The notes under the pieces are model-generated. The model did not search any database and was not told the DNA's origin. It was given only the letters and a program-made list of their open reading frames with translations. Of a stretch of 64,000 nt of DNA, positions 52,721-61,742 are shown one piece after another. Each line of letters begins with the position of its first letter. Position 1 is the stretch's first letter. This DNA is from Pseudomonas sp. B21-048 (GTDB lineage: Bacteria > Pseudomonadota > Gammaproteobacteria > Pseudomonadales > Pseudomonadaceae), in assembly GCF_024748615.1 (NCBI RefSeq), contig NZ_CP087168.1, positions 3,100,001 through 3,164,000 of the forward strand, in the 5' to 3' direction. A program made the position numbers and the translations under genes.

Positions 52721-55700
52721 ATGAGCAATAACCCGGAAACGAACCACGACCAGCCCCTCAGCGCGGAGCAGTCCGTCGCCTTGCAAAGCAGCCGCCCGTC
52801 CGTGCATCTGGGCATGACCCTTGAAGGCCCGCTGCACCCGGGGCAACTGCATGAAGCGTTGCTGCAAGTGATCGAACGCCATACCAGCCTGCGCACGGCG
52901 CTGCGTCCTTCGAACCTGTATCGAAGCCTGCGCCAGCACGTCGTGGCACCAGCGCTGCAATGGCATGTGCTGGGGCCCGGTTTGTCCGACGCCGAGCAGC
53001 AACAGCAAAGCGCTGCGCTGCATGAAGCGCCGTTCTCCGTTGAAAGCGGTTGTCTGGTTCGCGGCATCTTGCGTCAACTGGCACCGGCCCAATGGCGCCT
53101 CGACCTGCTGGTCGCTGCCTGCGCCAGCGACCGGCTCAGCCTGCAAAACCTGTTCAGTGAATTGGCCGAGTTCTATGCTCGCCCCGCTACCGTGCTGGAA
53201 GAAGCGTTCCAGTACTCGCAGTACGTGGAATGGCGCAACGACCTCGATGCCGATGACGAAGCCCTGAACGGTCGCGCCTACTGGGCCGCGCTGGAACTTG
53301 CGGACACGCCGCCGATGCACCTGGGATCGCATCACAAGCCGATGGGGCCGCGTAGCCTCCCGCCGGTGAGTCAACGCCTGCCCGTCGAATTGCATCACGC
53401 GCTGCAGCAACTCGCCGATCAATGCCAGCAACCGCTGGGGGCAGTGCTGCAAGCGGCGTGGTGGTTACTGTTGGCCCGTATTGGCGGGCACTCGGTGTTC
53501 TGCGCCGGCTGGCAACAGGATTGCCGTGTCGACTACGACACCCTGGCCAACGGAATTGGCGTCTATGAAAAGATCCTGCCACTGGTGCTCAAACCCGATC
53601 TGAACGGCACGTTCGACCAGTGGCTGCAAAGCCTGGCCAGTCAACTCAACGAACACACTCAACAACAGGAATACTGGAACGTCGCCGACCCGGCCCATAC
53701 CCGTCATCGCAACGTCGGTTTCAACCTGGCAAGCCACTGCCAAAACATCGACAACGCAGGCCTGCGCTGGCAGGTCGATACATTGCCGGGTGTCGACTCG
53801 TGCTTCGAGTTGGCGTTGCAAGTCGTACTGGATGAGCACGGTCCGGGGCTGACGGTCAGCGTCCAGGCGCCCGGCGCGCACTATGGCGACGAAGACCTGC
53901 AATGCTTGCTGGAGCAATATGGCTGCCTGCTGCGCGCGTTGCCCGAAGGGCTGAACACCCGCGCCATGCGCGAGTTGCCGCTGAGCAACGCCGAGCATCG
54001 GGCCCGCCAATTCCAGCTGTGCGGCCCCAGCCGAGACTTCGGCTCCCGGGCGCTGCCTCAGCGGCTGTTCCACTGGGCGCACAACACGCCGGATGCACCG
54101 GCATTACAGACCGACAGCCAAACCTTGAGTTATCGACAACTGCACGAACAGGTCGAGCAGTTGGCCGGTGCCTTGTGCGCGCGAGGTATTGGCCGTGAGT
54201 CGACAGTGGCCTTGCTGCTGCCACGCTCGGCGGACTTGCTGCTGGGTCTGTTCGCCGTGCTGCGAGCCGGCGCTGCCTACATCCCTCTGGACCCGACGTG
54301 GCCGGCCGCTCGCCTGGAGAAAATCCTTGGCGATGCGCAGCCGCAACTGCTCATCGGCTCTGCTCAGGGCGTGAGCATCTGCGAGCTGCAAGACTCGGCG
54401 GTTGTCGCTGTGCCTTCGACAGATGACATCTCGCTCAACGACGCGGCTTATCTGCTCTATACCTCTGGCACCAGCGGTGAACCCAAGGGCGTGATCATCG
54501 AACACGGTCATTTGCTCAACTACACCGCAGCGATCAGCGAAGCGCTGAACCTGGCCCATTGCAAACGCTTCGCGCTGATTTCCTCGGTGGCTGCGGACCT
54601 GGGCAATACCACGCTGTACGGCGCGCTCTGGAACGGTGCCTGCATGGTGCTGGCCAGTGACGAAGCCAGCCGCGATGCCAGCGCATTCGCGCGTTATATT
54701 CGCGATCAGCGTATCGACTGCCTGAAAATCGTACCGTCACACTTGGCGGCACTGCTCGAAGACCAGGCCAGCGTCTTGCCGGATGTCGTGATACTGGGTG
54801 GCGAACCTTGCCCGGGCGCATTGCGCCAACGCATCCAGCAAGTGGCCCCCAATAGCCGGGTACACAATCACTACGGCCCGACCGAAACCACGGTCGGCGT
54901 GCTATTCAGCCTCAGCCAGGCGTTCGAGAGCGCGGCACCGCTGGCCCTGGAACAGGCATTGGCAAACACCCGCGCCTATGTCCTCGAGCAGACCCCGGCA
55001 GGTCTGCAACCCGCGCCGTTGGGCGCCTTGGGTGAGGTGTACCTGGGCGGCGCGCAAGTCAGCCGTGGTTATCTGAACCGAGCGGCGGATGCGTTTATCG
55101 ATGATCCATTCAAGCCGGGCCAACGCCTGTATCGCACGGGAGACCTGGCACGGCTTTCGCCCAACGGGCGCTTGCACCTGGCGGGCCGCCGCGACCAGCA
55201 GATCAAGATTCGCGGCTTTCGTGTCGAGCCCGGTGAATTGGAGGCGGCACTCCTGAAGCTGGCCGGCGTCAGTCAGGCGGTGGTGCATTTCACGGGCGGC
55301 AAGTTGCTGGCCTACGCCGTCAGCAGCCGTGAAAGCACTGACTTGCTCGCCGAGTTGCGCACGTCGTTGCCCGACTACCTGACCCCTTCGCACGTGCTGC
55401 GCGTGCAAGCGTTGCCGCGCCTGGCCAACGGCAAGGTTGATTACGCAGCACTGCCCACACCCGACAGCCTGGCTGAACGCCGCGTCGAGCTCGCGCCAAG
55501 GGATGCACTCGAAGCCCTGCTGGCCGATCTTTACCAGGAACTGCTGGAGCGCGACAGCCTGAGCATCACCGACAGCCTGTTCGATCTGGGCGGCCATTCC
55601 TTGATGGTCATCAAGCTCTGCACGCGCCTGCGCAACCTGTTGCAACTGGAAGTGCCGCCGGGGCTGGTGTTCGACAACCCGAGCATCGCGACCTTGGCGC

Positions 55701-55837
55701 AGGCGTTGCGCGCCCAGGAAAGCCAGCCGGGGCGACTGCTGAAAATCGCCGAGCTGCGCCGCACCCTGGCCGCGATGTCGCCCGAGGAACGCGCCGCCTT
55801 GCAGGCACGCGCCAAGTCCGCCAGCCCTTCTGTCTGA
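52721..55837 (+). CDS. NRPS 2: inactive C (interface-like)-A(Asp)-PCP
   Basis: This synthetase has 1038 residues from ATG 52721; the frame opens slightly earlier at a TTG. The N-terminal C-like domain (about 10-430) has LVAACASDRLSL where HHxxxDG should be, so it cannot condense in the usual way. The A domain (about 450-890; TSGTSGEPKG) reads D-L-T-K-I-G-H-V-G, an Asp-type code. One PCP follows (LGGHSLM, about 957). The gene directly follows the TauD domain ending NRPS1. In hydroxy-Asp siderophore systems such inactive C-family interface domains recruit the hydroxylase to the carrier-bound Asp, so this module likely yields beta-OH-Asp. Its stop overlaps the NRPS3 start. Confidence 0.92.
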   Translation: MSNNPETNHDQPLSAEQSVALQSSRPSVHLGMTLEGPLHPGQLHEALLQVIERHTSLRTALRPSNLYRSLRQHVVAPALQWHVLGPGLSDAEQQQQSAALHEAPFSVESGCLVRGILRQLAPAQWRLDLLVAACASDRLSLQNLFSELAEFYARPATVLEEAFQYSQYVEWRNDLDADDEALNGRAYWAALELADTPPMHLGSHHKPMGPRSLPPVSQRLPVELHHALQQLADQCQQPLGAVLQAAWWLLLARIGGHSVFCAGWQQDCRVDYDTLANGIGVYEKILPLVLKPDLNGTFDQWLQSLASQLNEHTQQQEYWNVADPAHTRHRNVGFNLASHCQNIDNAGLRWQVDTLPGVDSCFELALQVVLDEHGPGLTVSVQAPGAHYGDEDLQCLLEQYGCLLRALPEGLNTRAMRELPLSNAEHRARQFQLCGPSRDFGSRALPQRLFHWAHNTPDAPALQTDSQTLSYRQLHEQVEQLAGALCARGIGRESTVALLLPRSADLLLGLFAVLRAGAAYIPLDPTWPAARLEKILGDAQPQLLIGSAQGVSICELQDSAVVAVPSTDDISLNDAAYLLYTSGTSGEPKGVIIEHGHLLNYTAAISEALNLAHCKRFALISSVAADLGNTTLYGALWNGACMVLASDEASRDASAFARYIRDQRIDCLKIVPSHLAALLEDQASVLPDVVILGGEPCPGALRQRIQQVAPNSRVHNHYGPTETTVGVLFSLSQAFESAAPLALEQALANTRAYVLEQTPAGLQPAPLGALGEVYLGGAQVSRGYLNRAADAFIDDPFKPGQRLYRTGDLARLSPNGRLHLAGRRDQQIKIRGFRVEPGELEAALLKLAGVSQAVVHFTGGKLLAYAVSSRESTDLLAELRTSLPDYLTPSHVLRVQALPRLANGKVDYAALPTPDSLAERRVELAPRDALEALLADLYQELLERDSLSITDSLFDLGGHSLMVIKLCTRLRNLLQLEVPPGLVFDNPSIATLAQALRAQESQPGRLLKIAELRRTLAAMSPEERAALQARAKSASPSV

Positions 55838-58800
55838 TGACCCCAGGACGCAATCACGCTATGGAAATCAACCCGCATCAACTGGCTGAGCGCATCGCCA
55901 GGCTCACACCCCACAAACGCGCAGCCTTTGCCGCGGCACTGGCGGCACAAGGCATACCACTCAATCGCTTGCCGATTGTCCCGTCTGCTGACGAAGGGCC
56001 GCGCCCGCTGTCCTGGGCCCAGCAGCGCCTGTGGTTTCTCCACCGTCTCGACCCCGACAGCAGCGCCTACAACATGCCGGCCGCATTGCGCTTGCGTGGC
56101 GCGCTCAACATCGGCGCCTTGCAACACAGCGTCGATCAACTGGTGGCACGGCATGGGATTTTGCGCAGCACGTTTCACGAAGCCGAGGGCAAGGCGCATC
56201 AGATCACTCACGAGCAGCTGCCGTTGGCGCTGGCGCTGATCGATCTTTCAGATGAGCCCGGCAGCGATCGCGAATCACGCCTGCAACATCTGATCGACAG
56301 CGAAACCAACCGCTCCTTCGACCTGCAACAGGCGTCACTGCGCTGCCTGCTGGTAAAACTCGGCGACGACGAGCATGTGCTGATCCTGACCGCACACCAT
56401 ATCGTCGCGGACGGCTGGTCCCTGGGGATCCTGGTCAAGGAACTGAGCGCGTCCTACAGCGCCGCCCTGCAAGGCATCGAGGCGCAACTAGCCGCGTTGC
56501 CGGTCCAATATGCCGATTACGCGCTGTGGCAACAGACCTGCCTGAGTGACAGCGCACTGGCACCGGAGCTGAACTATTGGCGCGAACACCTGGCGGGGGA
56601 ACAACCCTTGCTGGAACTGCCGACCGACCGTCCTCGCCAGAAGCATTCAAGCGGTCGTGGCGCCCGCCATTACCTCACCGTCGACCCGACATTGACCGAA
56701 GGTTTGCGACAGCTTGCGAAAGCGCGCGGCACCACATTGTTCACGGTGCTGTTGAGCGCCTTCAACGTTCTGCTGTATCGCCTTAGCGGCCAGACCGACC
56801 TGCGTGTCGGCGTGCCCGTGGCCAACCGCACGCGCGTGGAAACCGAAGGTTTGATCGGCTGCTTCATCAACACCCTGGTCATGCGCTGCGAACTCAACGG
56901 CCGGCGCACCTTCAATGAGGTGATGGACGACGTCAACAACGTGCGACGCAGTGCCTTGGAACATCAGCAACTGCCCTTCGAGCGACTGGTCCAGGCACTC
57001 GAACCTGAACGCCATCTTTCCCACTCGCCGTTGTTTCAGGTGATGTTCAACCTGCTCGACGATCACGCGCCGCGTCGACTGCAACTGCCAGGGCTTGAGA
57101 TCGAGGAAATCGAGCGCCAGCAGATGACCGCGCAACTGGACCTGGTGCTCAACGTGTCGGAGCGCAGCGACCGACTTGAGGTGTGCTTCACCTACAATGG
57201 CGATCTGTTCGAACATGACAGCATCGTCAACCATGGTCGGGCTTACAGCGCCATTTTGCAGGGCCTGGTACAGGCTCCCGACAGCATGATCGGTCATCTG
57301 CCGATACGCGACGCCGAAGCCGAGCAGCATCTGTTGGCGCAGTGCCAGGCTTCACTGGCGCTTTCGCCGCAGCCCGAGCTGGTCCATCTGCGACTGGCGG
57401 CGCAAGCGGCGAAAACCCCGGACAGCCTGGCGCTGATCCACGATGACCAGACCTGGACCTACGCCGAACTGCAACGCCGGGCTGACCGTATTGCCCAACA
57501 TCTGCTGGCGCTCGACCTGCCACCGGAAGCGCGCATCGGACTGTGCCTGCCCCGGGGGCTGGACATCATCGCGGCGGTGTTCGGCACATTGAAAGCAGGG
57601 CTTGCCTTTGTGCCGCTGGACCCACAATTTCCAGCCGAACGCCTGGCTCACATGATCGACGATGCCGACATTCGCCTGGTGTTGGTCGACGCGTCCACAG
57701 CGCCGGTCGTGAAGCCCTATCAACGGCCATGCCTGGACATCTGCGCACTCCCGCCAATGCCTGGACTTCAACCCGTCATGGCGGGCCGGACCGTGCATCG
57801 CGAACAACTGGCCTATGTCATCTACACCTCCGGCTCCACGGGCAAACCCAAAGGTGTCGCGGTCACTCACCGTTCACTGGCCGGTTATACCGAAGTCGCT
57901 CGTGCCTATTACGGCGTTGGCCCCGAAGATCGGGTGCTGCAGTTCTCCACGTTCAACTTTGATGGTTTCGTCGATCAGCTGTTTCCTCCACTGGTGTGCG
58001 GCGCCAGCCTGGTCGTACGCGGCCCCGAGTTATGGGACAGCCGCGAATTCCTCGCCCGACTGTATCGCCATGGCATCACCGTGGCAGCCTGCCTGACCAC
58101 CGCCTATTGGTACCAACTGGCCCAGGACTTCGCCCTGGACCCGGCCAACGCCTACGGTACCCTGCGTCTGGTCAGCGTCGGTGGCGAAGCCATGCCTCCC
58201 GAAGGGCTCAACGCCTGGCGCAAGGCCGGGCTGAGTCATGTCCGGCTGCTGAACATCTACGGCCCCACGGAGATCACCGTGGTGTCGAGTATTCAGGACT
58301 GCACCGAGCTGCTGGCCAGTGAACACTTGCCACTGCAAATGCCGATCGGCGAACCCTTGCACGGCCGTGCCTATTACCTGCTCGACCGCGATGACAACCT
58401 CGCGCCTGTCGGTGTGCCCGGGGAGCTGTGCATTGGCGGCTCATTACTGTCCCGGGGTTATCACGACGTTCCGGGGTTGACCGCCGAACGCTTCTGCCCC
58501 GACCCGTTCGGCCCGCCGGGCAGCCGCCTGTACCGCACCGGTGATCGGGTGCGGCGCTTGCCCAACGGCACCTACGAATACCTCGGCCGGATCGACCAGC
58601 AGGTCAAGCTGCGGGGCTTTCGGATCGAATTGGGCGAGATCGAATCACGCTTGCAGAGTCATCCAGCGATACGCCAGGCCTTGGTGATCGTGCGTGAGGA
58701 CCGGCCTGGCGATCGTCGCCTGGTCGCCTATGTGGTTTACCAGGCAGAACCCTTGGCATTCACCACCTTGCGCGAACACATTGCCGAACATTTGCCTGAC

Positions 58801-60627
58801 TACATGGTGCCATCCGCCTTCGTCTCCCTTGAGCAGATACCGCTGACCCCGGGCGGCAAGCTCAACAGAGCAGCGCTACCGGCCCCCGATTATTCGCTGC
58901 AAGCCACACCGGTGCGCGGGCCCGAGACCCCGCAGGAGCAGCAGTTGCTGATGCTCTGGCAAGAAGTACTCGGGCTGGAATCCATAGACCTGCACGACAA
59001 CTTTTTCGCCCTGGGTGGGCACTCATTGCTGGCCGCTCAATTGGTCACGCGAATTCGCCTGGCGCTGAACATCGAACTGCCCCTGCGGGCGTTTTTCGAA
59101 GCACCGACCATCGCGCAATTGGCGCTTGCGCTGTCCAAAGCCGAGGCCAGCAGCGAGCAACCGATAGAGCCCGCACCTATCCCGTCTCATGGCCGGCGGT
59201 TGCTGTCCCACGCACAACAAGGGATGTGGCTGGTGCAGGCCATGCAACCCGAGAGCGCGGCGTATCACATCCCCAGCGCGGCGCGCTTGCGCGGTCACCT
59301 GGAGATCGATGCGTTGCATCAGGCATTCCGAGGGCTGGTGCAGCGCCATGAAGCGTTGCGCAGCAGCTTCCACGAACGGGACGCGGAACTCTTCGTACAG
59401 GTGCAGGCCGATATCGATCTGCCGATGCCATTGCATGACCTCAGCGCCCTGCCTGTCGAAGCATCCGAAAACGCCGCCCGACTATTGTTGATTGACCTGG
59501 CGACACGCCCGATCGATCTGCGCCAGGCGCCGTTGCTGCGCTTGCATGTGATCAAGCTGCGGGACAATGAGCACCTGCTGTTGCTGGTGCTGCACCATAT
59601 CGTTTCCGATGGTTGGTCCATGGGCCTGTTGGTGAGCGAACTGACTCACCTCTATCGCACCGCCCTGAGCGGCGAAAGTCCAACCCTGGCGCCTTTGCCC
59701 ATCCAGTATTGCGACTACGCGGCCTGGCAGCAGCGATACCTGGATGAGCCGATGCTGGAACGTCAGCTGGGCTACTGGAAGCAGGCGCTTGGCGAACCTC
59801 AGCCGCCGCTGGACCTGCTCAGCGACAGACCGCGCCCGGCGGCCATGAGCGGACAAGGCGCACGCTGTTCGTTCCAGATCGGCGAGCACACCGCCCAAGC
59901 CCTGAAACAGCTTTGCCTGAGCAACGGGGCGACCTTGTTCATGGGCTTGCTGGGGGCTTTGCAGGTGTGCCTGTATGCCCAAAGCGGTCGCCAGCATCCG
60001 GTGATCGGCACCGACGTGGCCAACCGCAACCGCGCGGAGACCGAAGGGCTTATCGGCTTTTTCATTAATCAATTGGCCCTGCGCGGTGACCTGACCGGCA
60101 ACCCGACGTTCAGTGGGTTGATCCAGCGCCTGCGCCCCCAGGTACTGGACGCTTTCAAACATCAGGAGTTGCCTTTCAACAAGCTGGTTGAAGCGCTCAA
60201 CCCGCCGCGCAGCCTCGCCTACAACCCGTTGTTCCAGGTCAAGCTGGTGCTGCAAAACCAACCGGCAAGCGTGTTGCAAATGCCGGGGCTGGAAGTGCTG
60301 CCCGAGCGCATCGAGCACGGTCAGTCACAACTGGACCTGCACCTCACCGTGGAAGAAGACCGGGGCGCCCTGGCCTGCACCCTCAAATACAGCACCGACT
60401 TGTTCGACACGATCACGGCCGAGGCTTTCGCCAAGGCCTTCAGTACGCTGCTGGAGCACGTTGTCACCGACCCAGAGCGATTGATCGACGACCTCGCCCA
60501 GGACCTGAAACGGCAAACCCATGAACAACGCATGAAGCATCTGAGCGCACGCAACGAGCAGAGCCTGGCCCGGTTGGGCAGCGCACGTCGGCGTACTCGA
60601 TTCACCACTGACTCTATGGAGGGATAA
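55837..60627 (+). CDS. NRPS 3: C-A-PCP-C
   Basis: This synthetase has up to 1596 residues. The order is C1 (HHIVADG about 187; SWAQQRLWFLHRLD start), A (TSGSTGKPKG about 663), PCP (LGGHSLLAAQL about 1058) and C2 (HHIVSDG about 1252). The A domain has the unusual core FNFDGFVDQ and NIYGPTEITVV; I could not assign its substrate. The C2 domain has no A domain after it in this protein and should pass the chain to the next synthetase. ATG 55837 overlaps the NRPS2 stop (TGATG); ATG 55861 (MEINPHQLAE) is an alternative with AGGA upstream. Confidence 0.92.
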   Translation: MTPGRNHAMEINPHQLAERIARLTPHKRAAFAAALAAQGIPLNRLPIVPSADEGPRPLSWAQQRLWFLHRLDPDSSAYNMPAALRLRGALNIGALQHSVDQLVARHGILRSTFHEAEGKAHQITHEQLPLALALIDLSDEPGSDRESRLQHLIDSETNRSFDLQQASLRCLLVKLGDDEHVLILTAHHIVADGWSLGILVKELSASYSAALQGIEAQLAALPVQYADYALWQQTCLSDSALAPELNYWREHLAGEQPLLELPTDRPRQKHSSGRGARHYLTVDPTLTEGLRQLAKARGTTLFTVLLSAFNVLLYRLSGQTDLRVGVPVANRTRVETEGLIGCFINTLVMRCELNGRRTFNEVMDDVNNVRRSALEHQQLPFERLVQALEPERHLSHSPLFQVMFNLLDDHAPRRLQLPGLEIEEIERQQMTAQLDLVLNVSERSDRLEVCFTYNGDLFEHDSIVNHGRAYSAILQGLVQAPDSMIGHLPIRDAEAEQHLLAQCQASLALSPQPELVHLRLAAQAAKTPDSLALIHDDQTWTYAELQRRADRIAQHLLALDLPPEARIGLCLPRGLDIIAAVFGTLKAGLAFVPLDPQFPAERLAHMIDDADIRLVLVDASTAPVVKPYQRPCLDICALPPMPGLQPVMAGRTVHREQLAYVIYTSGSTGKPKGVAVTHRSLAGYTEVARAYYGVGPEDRVLQFSTFNFDGFVDQLFPPLVCGASLVVRGPELWDSREFLARLYRHGITVAACLTTAYWYQLAQDFALDPANAYGTLRLVSVGGEAMPPEGLNAWRKAGLSHVRLLNIYGPTEITVVSSIQDCTELLASEHLPLQMPIGEPLHGRAYYLLDRDDNLAPVGVPGELCIGGSLLSRGYHDVPGLTAERFCPDPFGPPGSRLYRTGDRVRRLPNGTYEYLGRIDQQVKLRGFRIELGEIESRLQSHPAIRQALVIVREDRPGDRRLVAYVVYQAEPLAFTTLREHIAEHLPDYMVPSAFVSLEQIPLTPGGKLNRAALPAPDYSLQATPVRGPETPQEQQLLMLWQEVLGLESIDLHDNFFALGGHSLLAAQLVTRIRLALNIELPLRAFFEAPTIAQLALALSKAEASSEQPIEPAPIPSHGRRLLSHAQQGMWLVQAMQPESAAYHIPSAARLRGHLEIDALHQAFRGLVQRHEALRSSFHERDAELFVQVQADIDLPMPLHDLSALPVEASENAARLLLIDLATRPIDLRQAPLLRLHVIKLRDNEHLLLLVLHHIVSDGWSMGLLVSELTHLYRTALSGESPTLAPLPIQYCDYAAWQQRYLDEPMLERQLGYWKQALGEPQPPLDLLSDRPRPAAMSGQGARCSFQIGEHTAQALKQLCLSNGATLFMGLLGALQVCLYAQSGRQHPVIGTDVANRNRAETEGLIGFFINQLALRGDLTGNPTFSGLIQRLRPQVLDAFKHQELPFNKLVEALNPPRSLAYNPLFQVKLVLQNQPASVLQMPGLEVLPERIEHGQSQLDLHLTVEEDRGALACTLKYSTDLFDTITAEAFAKAFSTLLEHVVTDPERLIDDLAQDLKRQTHEQRMKHLSARNEQSLARLGSARRRTRFTTDSMEG

Positions 60628-60630
60628 GAC

Positions 60631-61686
60631 ATGAATGGTCCCGCGACACCTACCCTGGGCGGCATGCGCCGCAAGCCGATTCGCCTGGATGAAGACGCAC
60701 TGGTCACCTTCAAGCCGCTCAATGACGGTCAGAACTACACATTGCTGTGCGAACCTGCCAGCCCCGGTGTCAATCTGATCGCCTGGGCGCAACGGCAACG
60801 GGAACTGATCGAGCGCAAACTCCTGGAGCACGGCGCGTTGCTGTTTCGTAATTTCCAGGTCGACAACGCCACGGCCTTCGACCAATGCATCAGCTCGCTG
60901 TCGGGCGGTGCGCTGGAGTACAAATTCAGGGCCTCGCCGAGGACGCAGGTCGATCCACGCCTGAACATCTACACCTCCACCGACTACCCGCAAGACCAGC
61001 GCATTTTCCCGCACAACGAACACTCTTACTCACCGGTGTTCCCGTTGAAGATTTTCCTGTGGTGCGACGTCGCCCCGCAATGGCGTGGTGAAACGCCGAT
61101 CGGCGATACCCGCGCCATTACCCGTGGCATCGATCCGCAGGTACGCGAACGCTTCGCCCGCCTGGGCATCATGTACGTGCGTAACTACGGAGACGGCTTT
61201 GGCCTGCCTTGGCAAACCGTGTTCCAGACCGAGGACCGGGCGCAGGTCGAGGCCTACTGCGCCAGTGTCGGCATCCAGACGCAATGGAAAGACAACAATC
61301 GCCTGCGCACGCGCCAGGTCGGCCCGGCGTTGGTCCGTCACCCGCGCACCGACGAAATCCTCTGGTTCAACCATGCCACGTTTTTCCACGTCAGCACGCT
61401 GCCGGCCAGCGTCGGTGACGCACTGCAGGCTGACTTCGCCGATGCCGACGATCTGCCGCAGAACACTTTTTATGGCGATGGCAGCCCGATCGAGCCCGAG
61501 GTGCTGGAGCATCTGCGCGCCGTGTACCGGCAAAACATGATCGAGTTCAGTTGGCAACGCGGCGATGTGTTGTTGCTCGACAACATGCTCTCGGTGCATG
61601 CGCGCAATGAATACAACGGCCCCAGGCGCATCCTGGTCTCCATGGCCGAAGCACTGAACAGCACAGACGTGGCGCTCAAACCCTGA
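60631..61686 (+). CDS. TauD/TfdA-type Fe(II)/2-oxoglutarate hydroxylase (second free-standing)
   Basis: This 351-residue dioxygenase is similar to the one at the start of the operon. The metal triad begins H-N-E in PHNEHSY (His128, Glu130) and the distal His lies in VHARNEYNGPRR. Its gene starts 3 bases after NRPS3 and precedes NRPS4, whose A domain I read as His-specific behind an inactive C domain. By analogy with corrugatin-type siderophore clusters it is the candidate histidine beta-hydroxylase. The substrate is inferred from the neighbouring module and needs a phylogenetic test against known Asp- and His-hydroxylases. Confidence 0.9.
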   Translation: MNGPATPTLGGMRRKPIRLDEDALVTFKPLNDGQNYTLLCEPASPGVNLIAWAQRQRELIERKLLEHGALLFRNFQVDNATAFDQCISSLSGGALEYKFRASPRTQVDPRLNIYTSTDYPQDQRIFPHNEHSYSPVFPLKIFLWCDVAPQWRGETPIGDTRAITRGIDPQVRERFARLGIMYVRNYGDGFGLPWQTVFQTEDRAQVEAYCASVGIQTQWKDNNRLRTRQVGPALVRHPRTDEILWFNHATFFHVSTLPASVGDALQADFADADDLPQNTFYGDGSPIEPEVLEHLRAVYRQNMIEFSWQRGDVLLLDNMLSVHARNEYNGPRRILVSMAEALNSTDVALKP

Positions 61687-61693
61687 ACCGCTC

Positions 61694-61708
61694 GCCCGTT
61701 CTACGGGC
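61694..61708 (+). other. Small hairpin between hydroxylase and NRPS4 genes
   Basis: GCCCGT (61694-61699), loop TCT and ACGGGC (61703-61708) lie in the 56-base gap. It has a short stem and no adjacent T-run, so it is at most a weak attenuator or processing site. Confidence 0.35.
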
Positions 61709-61742
61709 CTGACTTGCCCCTATTTTTCAAGGCCTCAATCCT